Positions 23,887 to 33,143 of a stretch of DNA of 62,493 nucleotides are shown one piece after another. The stretch is from contig CAMAXV010000016.1 in assembly GCA_945862385.1 (NCBI GenBank), positions 1 through 62,493 of the forward strand, given 5' to 3'. The position numbers and the translations under genes were made by a program. Below the pieces are notes generated by a model. It ran no database searches, was not told the origin of the DNA, and was given only the letters and a program-made list of their open reading frames with translations. Each line of letters opens with the position of its first letter. Position 1 is the first letter of the stretch. This DNA is from Chitinophaga pinensis (lineage in GTDB: Bacteria; Bacteroidota; Bacteroidia; Chitinophagales; Chitinophagaceae).

Positions 23887-23914
23887 CAAAAGTATTACCT
23901 GCGTGTTACGACAA
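23887..23914 (-). promoter_or_regulatory. Candidate promoter of the phosphonate operon
   Basis: On the minus strand TACTTTTG (23894-23887) fits TAnnTTTG, with TTG (23914-23912) 17 bases upstream as the -33 element. Transcription would start near 23881, giving a leader of about 70 bases that contains the terminator-like hairpin at 23837-23860. Confidence 0.5.
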
Positions 23915-24030
23915 CATGCTGTTGAAATGAACTTAACTTTAGCAAAATGTTAAGCCAATGTGAACTGCGTTGGTTTCAATTTTTTAAACCAACAGTATTA
24001 AAAAATATTCAACTGATATACATGAAGTAC

Positions 24031-25107
24031 TTAGAGCATTACTGGACTTCCGGTTCTGACGCTCTCATCACAGGCGAATGCAATGCGTAAAGAATTGACA
24101 GCATCCTCAACATGGTCTGTGAGGTCAATGTTTTCCGTGATGGCTTTCAGAAAATAAGCCTGCTCTCTGTTACAGAGTTCCTGATGATCAGGTTCATCGG
24201 TGAAGTCAATCCATTCATCAGGTTTTGTAAATTCATTTTTCAAATCTATTGCAGCATGGTGCCAGCGGAGTGATTCTGTTTTGGTATGTGCATCCACGGA
24301 ATCTGATTTGCCTGCTGCACCGGCTTCTTTTGCAACGATTGAGACGCAACCATTTGGACCAATAACATCCTTCACAAAAAAAGCTGTTTCACTCATCATT
24401 GGTCCCCACCCGGCCTCATACCAACCCACTGAACCATCTTCAAAACGAATTTGCAGCTGACCGTAATTGTAATTTCCAGCAGGAATATCTTCTGTGAGCC
24501 TGGCACCAATGGCATTGACCTGAACAGGCTTTGAACGCACCATCTGGCACATGACATCGATGTAATGCACCCCACAATCTACAATCGGACTTAAGCTCTT
24601 CATCAGGTTACGGTGAACATCCCACATATAACCATGACTCTGCTGATTCAGGTTCATCCGCATAACCAGGGGCTTACCCAGTTGCTGTGCGATGTCGATG
24701 AATTTGATCCATGAAGGATGATGACGGAGGATATATCCTACAACCAGTTTCTTTCCGGAACGTTTCGCAGCTGCGGCAACCCTTTCCGCTCCTGCAACTG
24801 AATCTGCGATTGGCTTTTCCATAAACACATGGCAACCCTTTTCAAAAGACATGATGGCAAAAGACTCATGGGTATCAGGATATGTTGAAATGCAAACAGC
24901 ATCAGGATTTGTATCCTGAAGGGCTTGCTGATAATCACTGAACAATGGATATCCACCGCCCAGCTTTTCATTCAAAACTTCTTTGCTTTTTCCGGTAGAA
25001 ACAATTCCACATATCTCAACACGTTCCATTTGCGCATAAGCGATGGCATGAGATGCACCCATATTACCACAACCAACTACCAGTATCCGAAGCTTTTGAT
25101 CTGCCAT
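24031..25107 (-). CDS. Gfo/Idh/MocA family oxidoreductase
   Basis: A 358-residue cytosolic oxidoreductase. The Rossmann motif VVGCGNMGASHA starts at residue 9, the family motif MEKPIA is present, and the C-terminal half is the mixed sheet used for substrate binding (GQLQIRFEDGSVGWYEAGWGP). Members usually oxidise or epimerise sugars with bound NAD(P). It lies 98 bases after a second Gfo/Idh/MocA gene, separated from it by a strong terminator, so they are separate units. A gap of about 220 bases separates it from the phosphonate operon. Substrate unknown. Confidence 0.85.
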   Translation of the reverse strand: MADQKLRILVVGCGNMGASHAIAYAQMERVEICGIVSTGKSKEVLNEKLGGGYPLFSDYQQALQDTNPDAVCISTYPDTHESFAIMSFEKGCHVFMEKPIADSVAGAERVAAAAKRSGKKLVVGYILRHHPSWIKFIDIAQQLGKPLVMRMNLNQQSHGYMWDVHRNLMKSLSPIVDCGVHYIDVMCQMVRSKPVQVNAIGARLTEDIPAGNYNYGQLQIRFEDGSVGWYEAGWGPMMSETAFFVKDVIGPNGCVSIVAKEAGAAGKSDSVDAHTKTESLRWHHAAIDLKNEFTKPDEWIDFTDEPDHQELCNREQAYFLKAITENIDLTDHVEDAVNSLRIAFACDESVRTGSPVML

Positions 25108-25154
25108 GATATTTTTTTAAGTAACCAAAGTTATTGAATCAATGCATGTATGAG

Positions 25155-25185
25155 AAAAAAAATGGGGATTATAAAAATCCCCATT
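25155..25185 (-). terminator. Rho-independent terminator of the exported Gfo/Idh gene
   Basis: A perfect 10-bp inverted repeat, AATGGGGATT (25161-25170) and AATCCCCATT (25176-25185), with a 5-base loop, followed on the minus strand by eight T (25162-25155). It lies 20 bases after the stop codon at 25206. Confidence 0.88.
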
Positions 25186-25205
25186 CATGTTGCATATCAT
25201 ACGTT

Positions 25206-26651
25206 TTAGAAATCGTATTTCTTGCGGCGCGGACGGGAAAGCATCGCTGTTGCTTCTTTATCGTCATTTTTGAATTGCTCTTTCTTAGGATCCCAGTAAA
25301 TCTTCCTGTTTACTTTCATTGCAATCTGGTGCAAGAGACAGGCAGAACAAGAACGGTGGCCTGTTTCAATCGGAGCAACCGGTTCCTTGCGCGACTTGAT
25401 ACTATCAAGCCAGTTGGCATGTTGCTCAGAACTTTCATATAGGTGGATCTCGTTCTTGCCAATAACTGACTGTAAAATTTTCGGATTGCTTGCATCAAGC
25501 GGCTTCACGCCATTGTTGTCTGCAACCGGATCTGTATCTGTAACACGGTAATTACCCCTGGTTACCCAGATCCATCCTTCTGATCCGATGAATTTAACAC
25601 CATTAGTCAACTCATTGGAAACGATCATCTTTACGCCATTTTCATACAAAGCTTCTGTGCGGAAGATACCATGCACATTCCAGAGACCTTTGTAACCTTT
25701 TTCATCCTGAGGGAAGCTGGCCTTTCCCCAGATTTCAATGGGACCGCTATGGTCAAGACCCATACCCCAGTGACCAATATCAATGTGATGAGCGCCCCAT
25801 CCGGTTATCATGCCGGCACCAAATTGCTCATGACGCAGCCAACCCGGACGACTATTGATTCCTCTCCAGCTTGCATCCTGGGAATGTACCCTGTCTTCTG
25901 TATAATATACTTCAGGTGTAGCACCCAACCAGGCATCATAATTAAGATTAGCAGGAACTGGCATTTCAACAGTGCTTCCACCACCCGGATCGCCAGGTAG
26001 TCCAACTTCAATTGTATGAACCTGACCAATGCGGCCGTTACGCACCAGCTCACAAGCCCGCTTGAACTGAGGCCATGGATCAATGGAACGCTGCTGACTA
26101 CCCATTTGGAGTATTCTGCCGGTTTTCTTTACAGCATCTGCAAGAATCCTTCCTTCTTCGATTGTAAGTGAAGCTGGCTTTTGTAAATAGACATCTTTAC
26201 CCGCATTTACAGCATGAACACCAACAATAGCATGCTGGTGATCTGGCAAACTGATATGGACAGCGTCGATGTCCTTGTTCTGGAGCATCTCTTTATAGTC
26301 ATAATACACTTTAATATCCCAATCACCTTTCAGTCCACCATTTTTTTCAGCGGCCCTGACATAGTTCCTCCGAACGTTTTCCGGACCCATATCTGCGCGT
26401 TTCTGGTCCAAGTCACATACAGCCATGATGCGCGCTCCCGCATACTTTGCGATTTCTGACATGTCGTGTGAAACTGAAATCCTTCCGCAACCAATTGAGG
26501 CTACATTAATCATGTTGCTTGGTGCGTTTTTGCCAAAGACAGATGCCGGCACAATTGTGGGCATACCCGAAAAAATCATCGATCCTGTTGCCAGTTTTGC
26601 GGCATCACCCAAAAACTTTCTCCTTCCTGAGTTTGATTGCTTATTTTTCAT
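25206..26651 (-). CDS. Gfo/Idh/MocA family oxidoreductase with Tat signal
   Basis: A 481-residue oxidoreductase of the exported Gfo/Idh/MocA type common in Bacteroidota and Planctomycetes. The N terminus NSGRRKFLGDAAKLATGSMIF is a clear twin-arginine signal. The Rossmann region SIGCGRISVSHDM follows, and the family EKP motif is changed to QKP (VYLQKPASL), keeping the lysine. The C-terminal part carries the SWRGINSRPGWLRHEQFGAGMITGWGAHHIDIGHWGM-type block, of which GWGAHHIDIGHWGM is the most recognisable piece. Such proteins probably act on extracytoplasmic sugars, with NAD bound before export. It ends in a strong terminator. Substrate unknown. Confidence 0.87.
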   Translation of the reverse strand: MKNKQSNSGRRKFLGDAAKLATGSMIFSGMPTIVPASVFGKNAPSNMINVASIGCGRISVSHDMSEIAKYAGARIMAVCDLDQKRADMGPENVRRNYVRAAEKNGGLKGDWDIKVYYDYKEMLQNKDIDAVHISLPDHQHAIVGVHAVNAGKDVYLQKPASLTIEEGRILADAVKKTGRILQMGSQQRSIDPWPQFKRACELVRNGRIGQVHTIEVGLPGDPGGGSTVEMPVPANLNYDAWLGATPEVYYTEDRVHSQDASWRGINSRPGWLRHEQFGAGMITGWGAHHIDIGHWGMGLDHSGPIEIWGKASFPQDEKGYKGLWNVHGIFRTEALYENGVKMIVSNELTNGVKFIGSEGWIWVTRGNYRVTDTDPVADNNGVKPLDASNPKILQSVIGKNEIHLYESSEQHANWLDSIKSRKEPVAPIETGHRSCSACLLHQIAMKVNRKIYWDPKKEQFKNDDKEATAMLSRPRRKKYDF

Positions 26652-26718
26652 TGCAAGCTGTTTAGAATTGTAATTTAAGCAATTAAGAAACGGCCGCGAA
26701 AAAATAAATCATGAAATA

Positions 26719-26732
26719 ACGAAAACGTTTAA
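26719..26732. promoter_or_regulatory. Possible LacI-family operator upstream of the Gfo/Idh gene
   Basis: ACGAAAACGTTTAA contains the 8-base palindrome AAACGTTT with the central CG typical of LacI/PurR-type operators. It lies about 70 bases upstream of the start at 26651, in the 104-base gap between the two minus-strand genes. No such regulator is encoded nearby, so this is weak. Confidence 0.25.
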
Positions 26733-26755
26733 GTGGGGTATTAATCTGAAAGAAT

Positions 26756-27034
26756 CTAATTCTGCTGCTCCCGTTTGAGCTTTTCGTACTCTTTTTCTAC
26801 CATGTCCTGCGAACCTGCTCCATAGGCATTGTAAAACTGAAAAGCCAGTCCAAGTCCCCAGCCTAATGTAACATAAACCGGCCATGTGGTCACGTTAAAA
26901 CCAGCATGACGACCGAGCGTTATCCACCATATTCCCCAGAGGAAAGGAACAACAACCAGGTAAGAAAAAACACTTTTTTTGAATTCAGCTCTTTTTCTGG
27001 CTATTCTCCAGAGCCTTTCGTCCTTGTTTTCCAT
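26756..27034 (-). CDS. 2TM domain-containing small membrane protein
   Basis: A 92-residue protein of the 2TM-domain family seen in Bacteroidota. The start is RLWRIARKRAEFKKSVFSYLVV, then two hydrophobic segments (about 20-38 and 51-69) flanking a loop with TLGRHAGFNVTTWP, and a charged coiled C terminus (EKEYEKLKREQQN). I use the ATG at 27034 because the residues before it in the same frame look untranslated, and a -7 box lies 36 bases upstream of it. The function of the family is unknown. Confidence 0.8.
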   Translation of the reverse strand: MENKDERLWRIARKRAEFKKSVFSYLVVVPFLWGIWWITLGRHAGFNVTTWPVYVTLGWGLGLAFQFYNAYGAGSQDMVEKEYEKLKREQQN

Positions 27035-27070
27035 AGTATTATTTATATGATCATATAAACAAAATCGATA

Positions 27071-27078
27071 CAAATATA
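27071..27078 (-). promoter_or_regulatory. Candidate -7 box for the 2TM gene
   Basis: TATATTTG on the minus strand fits TAnnTTTG and lies 36 bases upstream of the ATG at 27034. The best TTG upstream is only 15 bases away, a little short of the usual spacing. Confidence 0.4.
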
Positions 27079-27165
27079 GTAAATGAACAAATGCAATTAC
27101 TTGAAATTTGATGAGCGGTAAAATTATTTGTCTATCTTTTTTGTAGACTTATTATTTGTTCCTAA

Positions 27166-28494
<1,329 letters not shown>

Positions 28495-28505
28495 TAGCAT
28501 AAAGC

Positions 28506-28530
28506 GGGGTTGCACGCATTTGTGCGCCCC
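28506..28530. terminator. Terminator stem-loop between metY and the sialidase gene
   Basis: GGGG-TT-GCAC, a 6-base loop, then GTGC-G-CCCC forms a strong hairpin 11 bases after the metY stop and 8 bases before the end of the convergent sialidase gene. TCTTACTTTC follows on the plus strand. It probably serves metY and perhaps both genes. Confidence 0.65.
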
Positions 28531-28538
28531 TCTTACTT

Positions 28539-31253
28539 TCATTCAGGCATTACATACATCCAGATAGCTTCTCCTTTTCGCAGGGAAACAGGTATGCCAT
28601 CCTGCAACGCTTTACCTGAATAGGTTTTGGTTTGATCGCCTTTTTTGCTGACCAAATAACCCATGCTGCGTTCATCATATACTTCTTTAAAAACCTGCAC
28701 CTTGTATTGGGTTGAAGCATCAGCAGTAAACCACTCGGGAAACTGATTGATACGGGGATAATCAACAGGCATACCCATTTGTAACCTATGTCGTTGCAGG
28801 TCAAACTTCAAACCCCCACTCCATGCTTCAGCTGACTTAAGGTAAACCTTGATGCCATTTGAAGACTTTGCTGCACCAAGCTGCACATCATCCCGCCAGT
28901 TCTGTGCAGTTACTCCCTGTGTTTTCCACAGACTGTACATCATGCTCGTTCTGGCAAAATTCCCATCCCCATGCCAACCTTCCACCATGCCATCAGTTTG
29001 CTGCATGCTCCACATGATTTGTATTTCACTGTCTAACCAATCACGCAAAGCCGGAATAGGTTCACGGTTATATAAATTGAGTGCTCCTTCAATCGCATCG
29101 GCATAACCGTCTGCACTGCCGTTTTCCCAATTGTGGTTGCGGTATTTTGCATTCAACACGGAGAGGCCTTTCAAAACAGCTTCCCGGTAACGCGGTACTG
29201 TATCCAGCTTTGCTATAAACAGGTAAGCATTAAATGTATAACCGAAATTATCTGCAATCCGAGGCGCTGTAACAGCTCCGGTAACCGGGTTAATTTCATC
29301 ATAAAACAAACCATCCTGATTCCTTCCTGCCTCCAGGATTCTGTCGAGCATGCGGTGGATGAATGGTTTCCAGGCTTTCCGCTTTTCCGGCAATGCATAG
29401 GCCACAGCTAGATAAACTTCACACAAGCCGGAAATGATTTCACACCCATGATCCCTGATCCGCAAGTGGTCAAGCGCCACTGTAGGCAACTGGGTTTCGT
29501 TCAGGTAATAATCTGCAATTTCAACAGCCCAGTTCAGGTAGCGGGGATCCTTTGTCATCCAGTAAACCCTTGCCAATACCTGCATCAGATCACCATTGAC
29601 TTCCACTGTGGCACTGTTTCCATACCATTTCCCTGATAGCTGTGTGGCCATCCTGGCAATACCCGGAAGGTCATCCAGCATGCCAAGCATGCGTTTGCTC
29701 CAGGGACTTTCTCCCAACCATTCTGTAAGTGGTATCAATCCATCTTTCATGTACTCTGCAGTACCAAAAATGATTTGCCCTGTATCAATCTTTTCATTCA
29801 GGAATGATTGCTTTGAAAAAGAATAACTGTCTGGCAGTCTTCCAATTCTGGAGGAAAGTTTTGTTTCCATATTCAGCATATCCAATGCCCTTCCTTTAAA
29901 AAAGTCCGGCATAAGCATGGAAGACACAAGTACCATATAGGGATAATTATCTGCTGCCGCATCCCAGGCATTCCAAAAATCCTTTGATTCCCTGATATTG
30001 CGGGGAATAAGTCCGCTGACCGGATCTGCCTCTTTATCCCATGCCTGCACATACTTAACACTCCTGCTGAAACCAGCTGCAGACAGGCTGGCATTGTTGC
30101 GTGCCAGCACAAAATCAGGATCTGATTCGAGGGGAGAAAGTGGCGAAAATTCAGCCCACTGCATCTCCCTGAAAACTATATGCTCGTAAGCACCTTTTGT
30201 TCCTGATTCATACAAACAAGCCAGGTTTCCATTGGGCAATGTAACCAGATTGGAATATGCAGCGGGTCCGCCATGAAGCAACAACTTTTTCGTCCAGCTT
30301 TTCCCCTCATCATAAGAAAGTTTTACCGTCATGGCCGTCCGGCTGCGTGCTGAAGCGGGATTTGAAAATGCGAGTACAGGCTTCCTGCCTTTTGCTTCAT
30401 ACAAGATTATGCTGGCCTGACAAACAGGTTCAATCAGCATGCTATCGCCTTTCAACGGAGACCAGGTGATTCCACCATCACTGCTCGTGGCCGTTTGTCT
30501 GATGCGGACTCCGTTGTAGTTGCGCATGTTCAGCAATAGCTTACCACCCTTTAACTCAGCAACAGTGCATTCATTGACCTGATCCGTGGGTGTAGTACCT
30601 CCCAGCTGCCAATTCAAACCACCATCGTCTGAATAGATTACATGAGAATAATATTTCTTGGTTCCTGCCTCAATATGATCAGCTGGAATCACGAGTCTGT
30701 TCTTGTATTTTCCTGCCCTAATCTGTATACCATTACACGGACCGGTGGCATACCAGGTCCACTCCGGCAGTTTAACATCCTTGGTAATTTCTTCTGGCTT
30801 CGACCAGTTCTGTCCGTTATCTTCTGATCGCAAAACAAAAATCCGCCTCGTGTCTTTACTTTTTTTGTCAATTATCTGTGGTTCATGGTCTTCGCCAAGA
30901 TTCCAGGTAGATAAAAGAACCACATGACCTGATTGTGCATCAAGAACCGGAGCAGGATTACCACAGGTATTGTTGCCATCGTTCCAGATAACCTGCAATG
31001 GTCCCCATGTTTTACCCCCATCAGTTGATTTTTTTAATACCAGGTCAATATTGCCTGCATCACCACAATTCAACTTTCTACCTTCAGCAAATGCCAACAA
31101 TCCCCCATCAGATGCTGAAATGATTGCAGGAATTCTAAAACACTGGTACCCTTCTTCACCTGACTTAAAAATTACCTGAGCCGGAATCTGTCTAGCATGC
31201 AGCTGGTGACAAGTGATAAAAATTATGGCCAAAAATGTTAAGCGTTTCAGCAT
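28539..31253 (-). CDS. Exported sialidase (GH33-like) fused to a C-terminal helical domain
   Basis: A 904-residue exported protein. After a signal peptide (1-20), residues about 25-370 form a six-bladed sialidase domain with the FRIP motif (QCFRIPAI), an Arg/Glu-rich active-site start (LLAFAEGRKLNCGDAGNIDL) and Asp boxes STDGGKTW, SEDNGQNW, SDDGGLNW, SSDGGITW and SYDEGKSW. Residues about 390-800 are a separate, alpha-helical region (GSADGYADAIEGALNLYNREP, DGMVEGWHGDGNFARTSMMYSLW) that looks like an (alpha/alpha)6 barrel of glycosidase or lyase type, followed by a short strand-rich tail. The N half should release sialic or related nonulosonic acids; the role of the second domain is unknown. 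It lies 4 bases after the MOSC gene on the same strand. Confidence 0.83.
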   Translation of the reverse strand: MLKRLTFLAIIFITCHQLHARQIPAQVIFKSGEEGYQCFRIPAIISASDGGLLAFAEGRKLNCGDAGNIDLVLKKSTDGGKTWGPLQVIWNDGNNTCGNPAPVLDAQSGHVVLLSTWNLGEDHEPQIIDKKSKDTRRIFVLRSEDNGQNWSKPEEITKDVKLPEWTWYATGPCNGIQIRAGKYKNRLVIPADHIEAGTKKYYSHVIYSDDGGLNWQLGGTTPTDQVNECTVAELKGGKLLLNMRNYNGVRIRQTATSSDGGITWSPLKGDSMLIEPVCQASIILYEAKGRKPVLAFSNPASARSRTAMTVKLSYDEGKSWTKKLLLHGGPAAYSNLVTLPNGNLACLYESGTKGAYEHIVFREMQWAEFSPLSPLESDPDFVLARNNASLSAAGFSRSVKYVQAWDKEADPVSGLIPRNIRESKDFWNAWDAAADNYPYMVLVSSMLMPDFFKGRALDMLNMETKLSSRIGRLPDSYSFSKQSFLNEKIDTGQIIFGTAEYMKDGLIPLTEWLGESPWSKRMLGMLDDLPGIARMATQLSGKWYGNSATVEVNGDLMQVLARVYWMTKDPRYLNWAVEIADYYLNETQLPTVALDHLRIRDHGCEIISGLCEVYLAVAYALPEKRKAWKPFIHRMLDRILEAGRNQDGLFYDEINPVTGAVTAPRIADNFGYTFNAYLFIAKLDTVPRYREAVLKGLSVLNAKYRNHNWENGSADGYADAIEGALNLYNREPIPALRDWLDSEIQIMWSMQQTDGMVEGWHGDGNFARTSMMYSLWKTQGVTAQNWRDDVQLGAAKSSNGIKVYLKSAEAWSGGLKFDLQRHRLQMGMPVDYPRINQFPEWFTADASTQYKVQVFKEVYDERSMGYLVSKKGDQTKTYSGKALQDGIPVSLRKGEAIWMYVMPE

Positions 31254-31257
31254 CCTG

Positions 31258-32112
31258 TTAATGATTGAATAGTGACTGTTTGGTAGTAAGCATAATCAAC
31301 TTATCCCCTAAACGAATTTCCCCGACATGTGAAGCCAGTAAGTTTTGTCCAAAATAAATCTTGTGATCCTTACTCCTGTATTTTGAAAGTGTTTTGAGCG
31401 GTTCAGCAGACCTCAATCCTGTGTCCTGATCAGTAGTGGTCATCACACAACGGGCACAGGGTTTCACAGCCTCCAATTCCACATCACCTGCCTTGAAAGT
31501 CATGAAAGTATCCTCAACATGCGGATATCCCCCGGAAAATACAATATTGGGTCTGAAGCGATCCATGGGAACAGGATTCTCAAGCCTGGCATTCAGGTCT
31601 TTGAGGGATTCCGCACCAATAATCAGCACAGGGTAACCATCTGAAAAACTTGTGAGCTCACCTTTGGTTGCATAAGCAGAATCAACAGGCCTTTGGGATT
31701 CATCAGGCATATAGACGAGCCGAACAGGATTTGATAATCTTGCAGAGAACCAATCAGCAATGGTACTGTCAAGAAGTATTGCCTGACAACAATCATCCCA
31801 TATCTGCACTCCTGTCTGCTCTCCGATAACAGGGATAAGGGGAACCGCAACTGAACTTTCATCCCTTCTATCTGTTATAAATAGCTGATAACCATCAATA
31901 GCTGTCTTGAAAAACGCCAATTCGGGAAATTCACGCTGTGTTACAAACCTGTCTTGTGCATCAATCAGCATAAACCGTCTGTCATACTCCAATCCTCTGT
32001 CTGTCAGCAAAGCTGATTGCAGAGATATTCCCCCCAGTGATTTAACTGGATAAATGAGTAGTTCTGAAATAAGATATTCGTTTTTAGGTCCGTCTAAATC
32101 AGAAATCGACAT
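31258..32112 (-). CDS. MOSC domain-containing protein (YcbX/mARC type)
   Basis: A 284-residue protein. The N-terminal MOSC beta-barrel domain (ISELLIYPVKSLGGISLQSA, then DRGLEYDRRFMLID) precedes a MOSC domain with FRPNIVFSGGYPHVED and the conserved cysteine in KPCARCVMTTTDQDTG, the residue that binds molybdenum cofactor sulfur or Mo in YcbX and mARC. Such proteins reduce N-hydroxylated compounds using molybdenum cofactor. The YcbX C-terminal ferredoxin domain is absent. It is divergent from a LysR-type regulator gene and directly precedes the sialidase gene; the reason for that pairing is not clear. Its cofactor could come from the moa/moe genes at 38-45 kb. Confidence 0.87.
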   Translation of the reverse strand: MSISDLDGPKNEYLISELLIYPVKSLGGISLQSALLTDRGLEYDRRFMLIDAQDRFVTQREFPELAFFKTAIDGYQLFITDRRDESSVAVPLIPVIGEQTGVQIWDDCCQAILLDSTIADWFSARLSNPVRLVYMPDESQRPVDSAYATKGELTSFSDGYPVLIIGAESLKDLNARLENPVPMDRFRPNIVFSGGYPHVEDTFMTFKAGDVELEAVKPCARCVMTTTDQDTGLRSAEPLKTLSKYRSKDHKIYFGQNLLASHVGEIRLGDKLIMLTTKQSLFNH

Positions 32113-32119
32113 ATATTTG
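32112..32119 (+). promoter_or_regulatory. Candidate -7 box of the LysR gene
   Basis: TATATTTG matches TAnnTTTG and would start transcription about 30 bases upstream of the LysR ATG at 32156. It overlaps the start codon of the divergent MOSC gene by one base, so both genes are controlled from the same 43-base gap. No clear -33 element. Confidence 0.45.
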
Positions 32120-32155
32120 ACTTTATAATTAAATTTTTTTAGTTAAAATATTTTT

Positions 32156-33103
32156 ATGAACTATACCCTGCATCAGCTCCAAATCTTCCTAAAAGTAAGT
32201 GAAACAGGCAGTATAACCAAAGCAGCGGAGGAGCTGCACCTTACCCAACCTGCAGTATCCATTCAGTTGAAGAACCTGCAACAACACTTTGATATCCCCC
32301 TCATTGAAGTGGTCAATAAAAAAGTTTACATCACAGAATTCGGAAGGGAGCTCATCAATACATCAAAAAGAATTCTCGCTGAGATTGACCTGATTGAGCA
32401 ACATACAATGGCCATAAAAGGTAAACTGACTGGAAAACTGAATATTGCTGCAGTTTCCACAGGTAAATATATTGCGCCGTATTACCTGAGCGGATTCCAT
32501 AATAAATATGATGGTGTGGAGCTGAATCTGGACGTTTCCAATAAGGGCAAAGTGCTGGAATCACTTGAAAAAAATGAGATTGATTTTGCATTTTTATCCA
32601 TGCTACCCGGACAAATTAAGCTAAAAAAAATAGAGTTGATGCAAGACAAACTCTTTTTAGTGGGTAATGGTGATGTCAAAATTTCCAAAACTGCTACTAC
32701 CCGCGAAATCCTTGAATCAAGACCATTGATTTTCAGGGAAAACGGATCAGCGACCAGACTGATGATGGAAAAATTTCTCCAGCGCTGCAAAGTAGAACTG
32801 AAACAAAAAATGGAATTATCTTCTAATGAAGCCGTGAAACAGTCACTCATAGCCGGACTGGGTATCTCTCTCATGCCGCTTATAGGTATTAAAAATGAAC
32901 TGAGCCTCGGACATCTGAAAATAATTCCAGTCAAAGGAACACCCATAACCACCTCGTGGAATCTGGTATGGCTGGCAGAGAAAAAACTCAGTCCGGTTGC
33001 ATCCGCATTTGTGGAATATATCAGGCATGAAAAAATGGCGATATTTGACAATCAATTTAGCTGGACAGCTTCTGTTACGGAAAAGCAAAAGAAGAAGAGT
33101 TGA
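32156..33103 (+). CDS. LysR family transcriptional regulator
   Basis: A 315-residue LysR regulator. The winged helix-turn-helix occupies residues 1-60 (FLKVSETGSITKAAEELHLTQPAVSIQLKNL). The effector domain from about 90 includes GKLNIAAVSTGKYIAPYYLSGF and the closing SLIAGLGISLMPLIGIKNEL, most like the CbbR/CysL-type members. It is divergent from the MOSC gene, its most likely target, and is followed 40 bases downstream by a sialidase-like gene. The effector is not known. A weak dyad (ATATTTGAC with GTTAAAATAT, 32113-32151) in the shared gap could be its binding site. Confidence 0.88.
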   Translation: MNYTLHQLQIFLKVSETGSITKAAEELHLTQPAVSIQLKNLQQHFDIPLIEVVNKKVYITEFGRELINTSKRILAEIDLIEQHTMAIKGKLTGKLNIAAVSTGKYIAPYYLSGFHNKYDGVELNLDVSNKGKVLESLEKNEIDFAFLSMLPGQIKLKKIELMQDKLFLVGNGDVKISKTATTREILESRPLIFRENGSATRLMMEKFLQRCKVELKQKMELSSNEAVKQSLIAGLGISLMPLIGIKNELSLGHLKIIPVKGTPITTSWNLVWLAEKKLSPVASAFVEYIRHEKMAIFDNQFSWTASVTEKQKKKS

Positions 33104-33143
33104 AAGCTTTCCAGTAAGTTTTAACCGGATTGTCTTAACCTAT

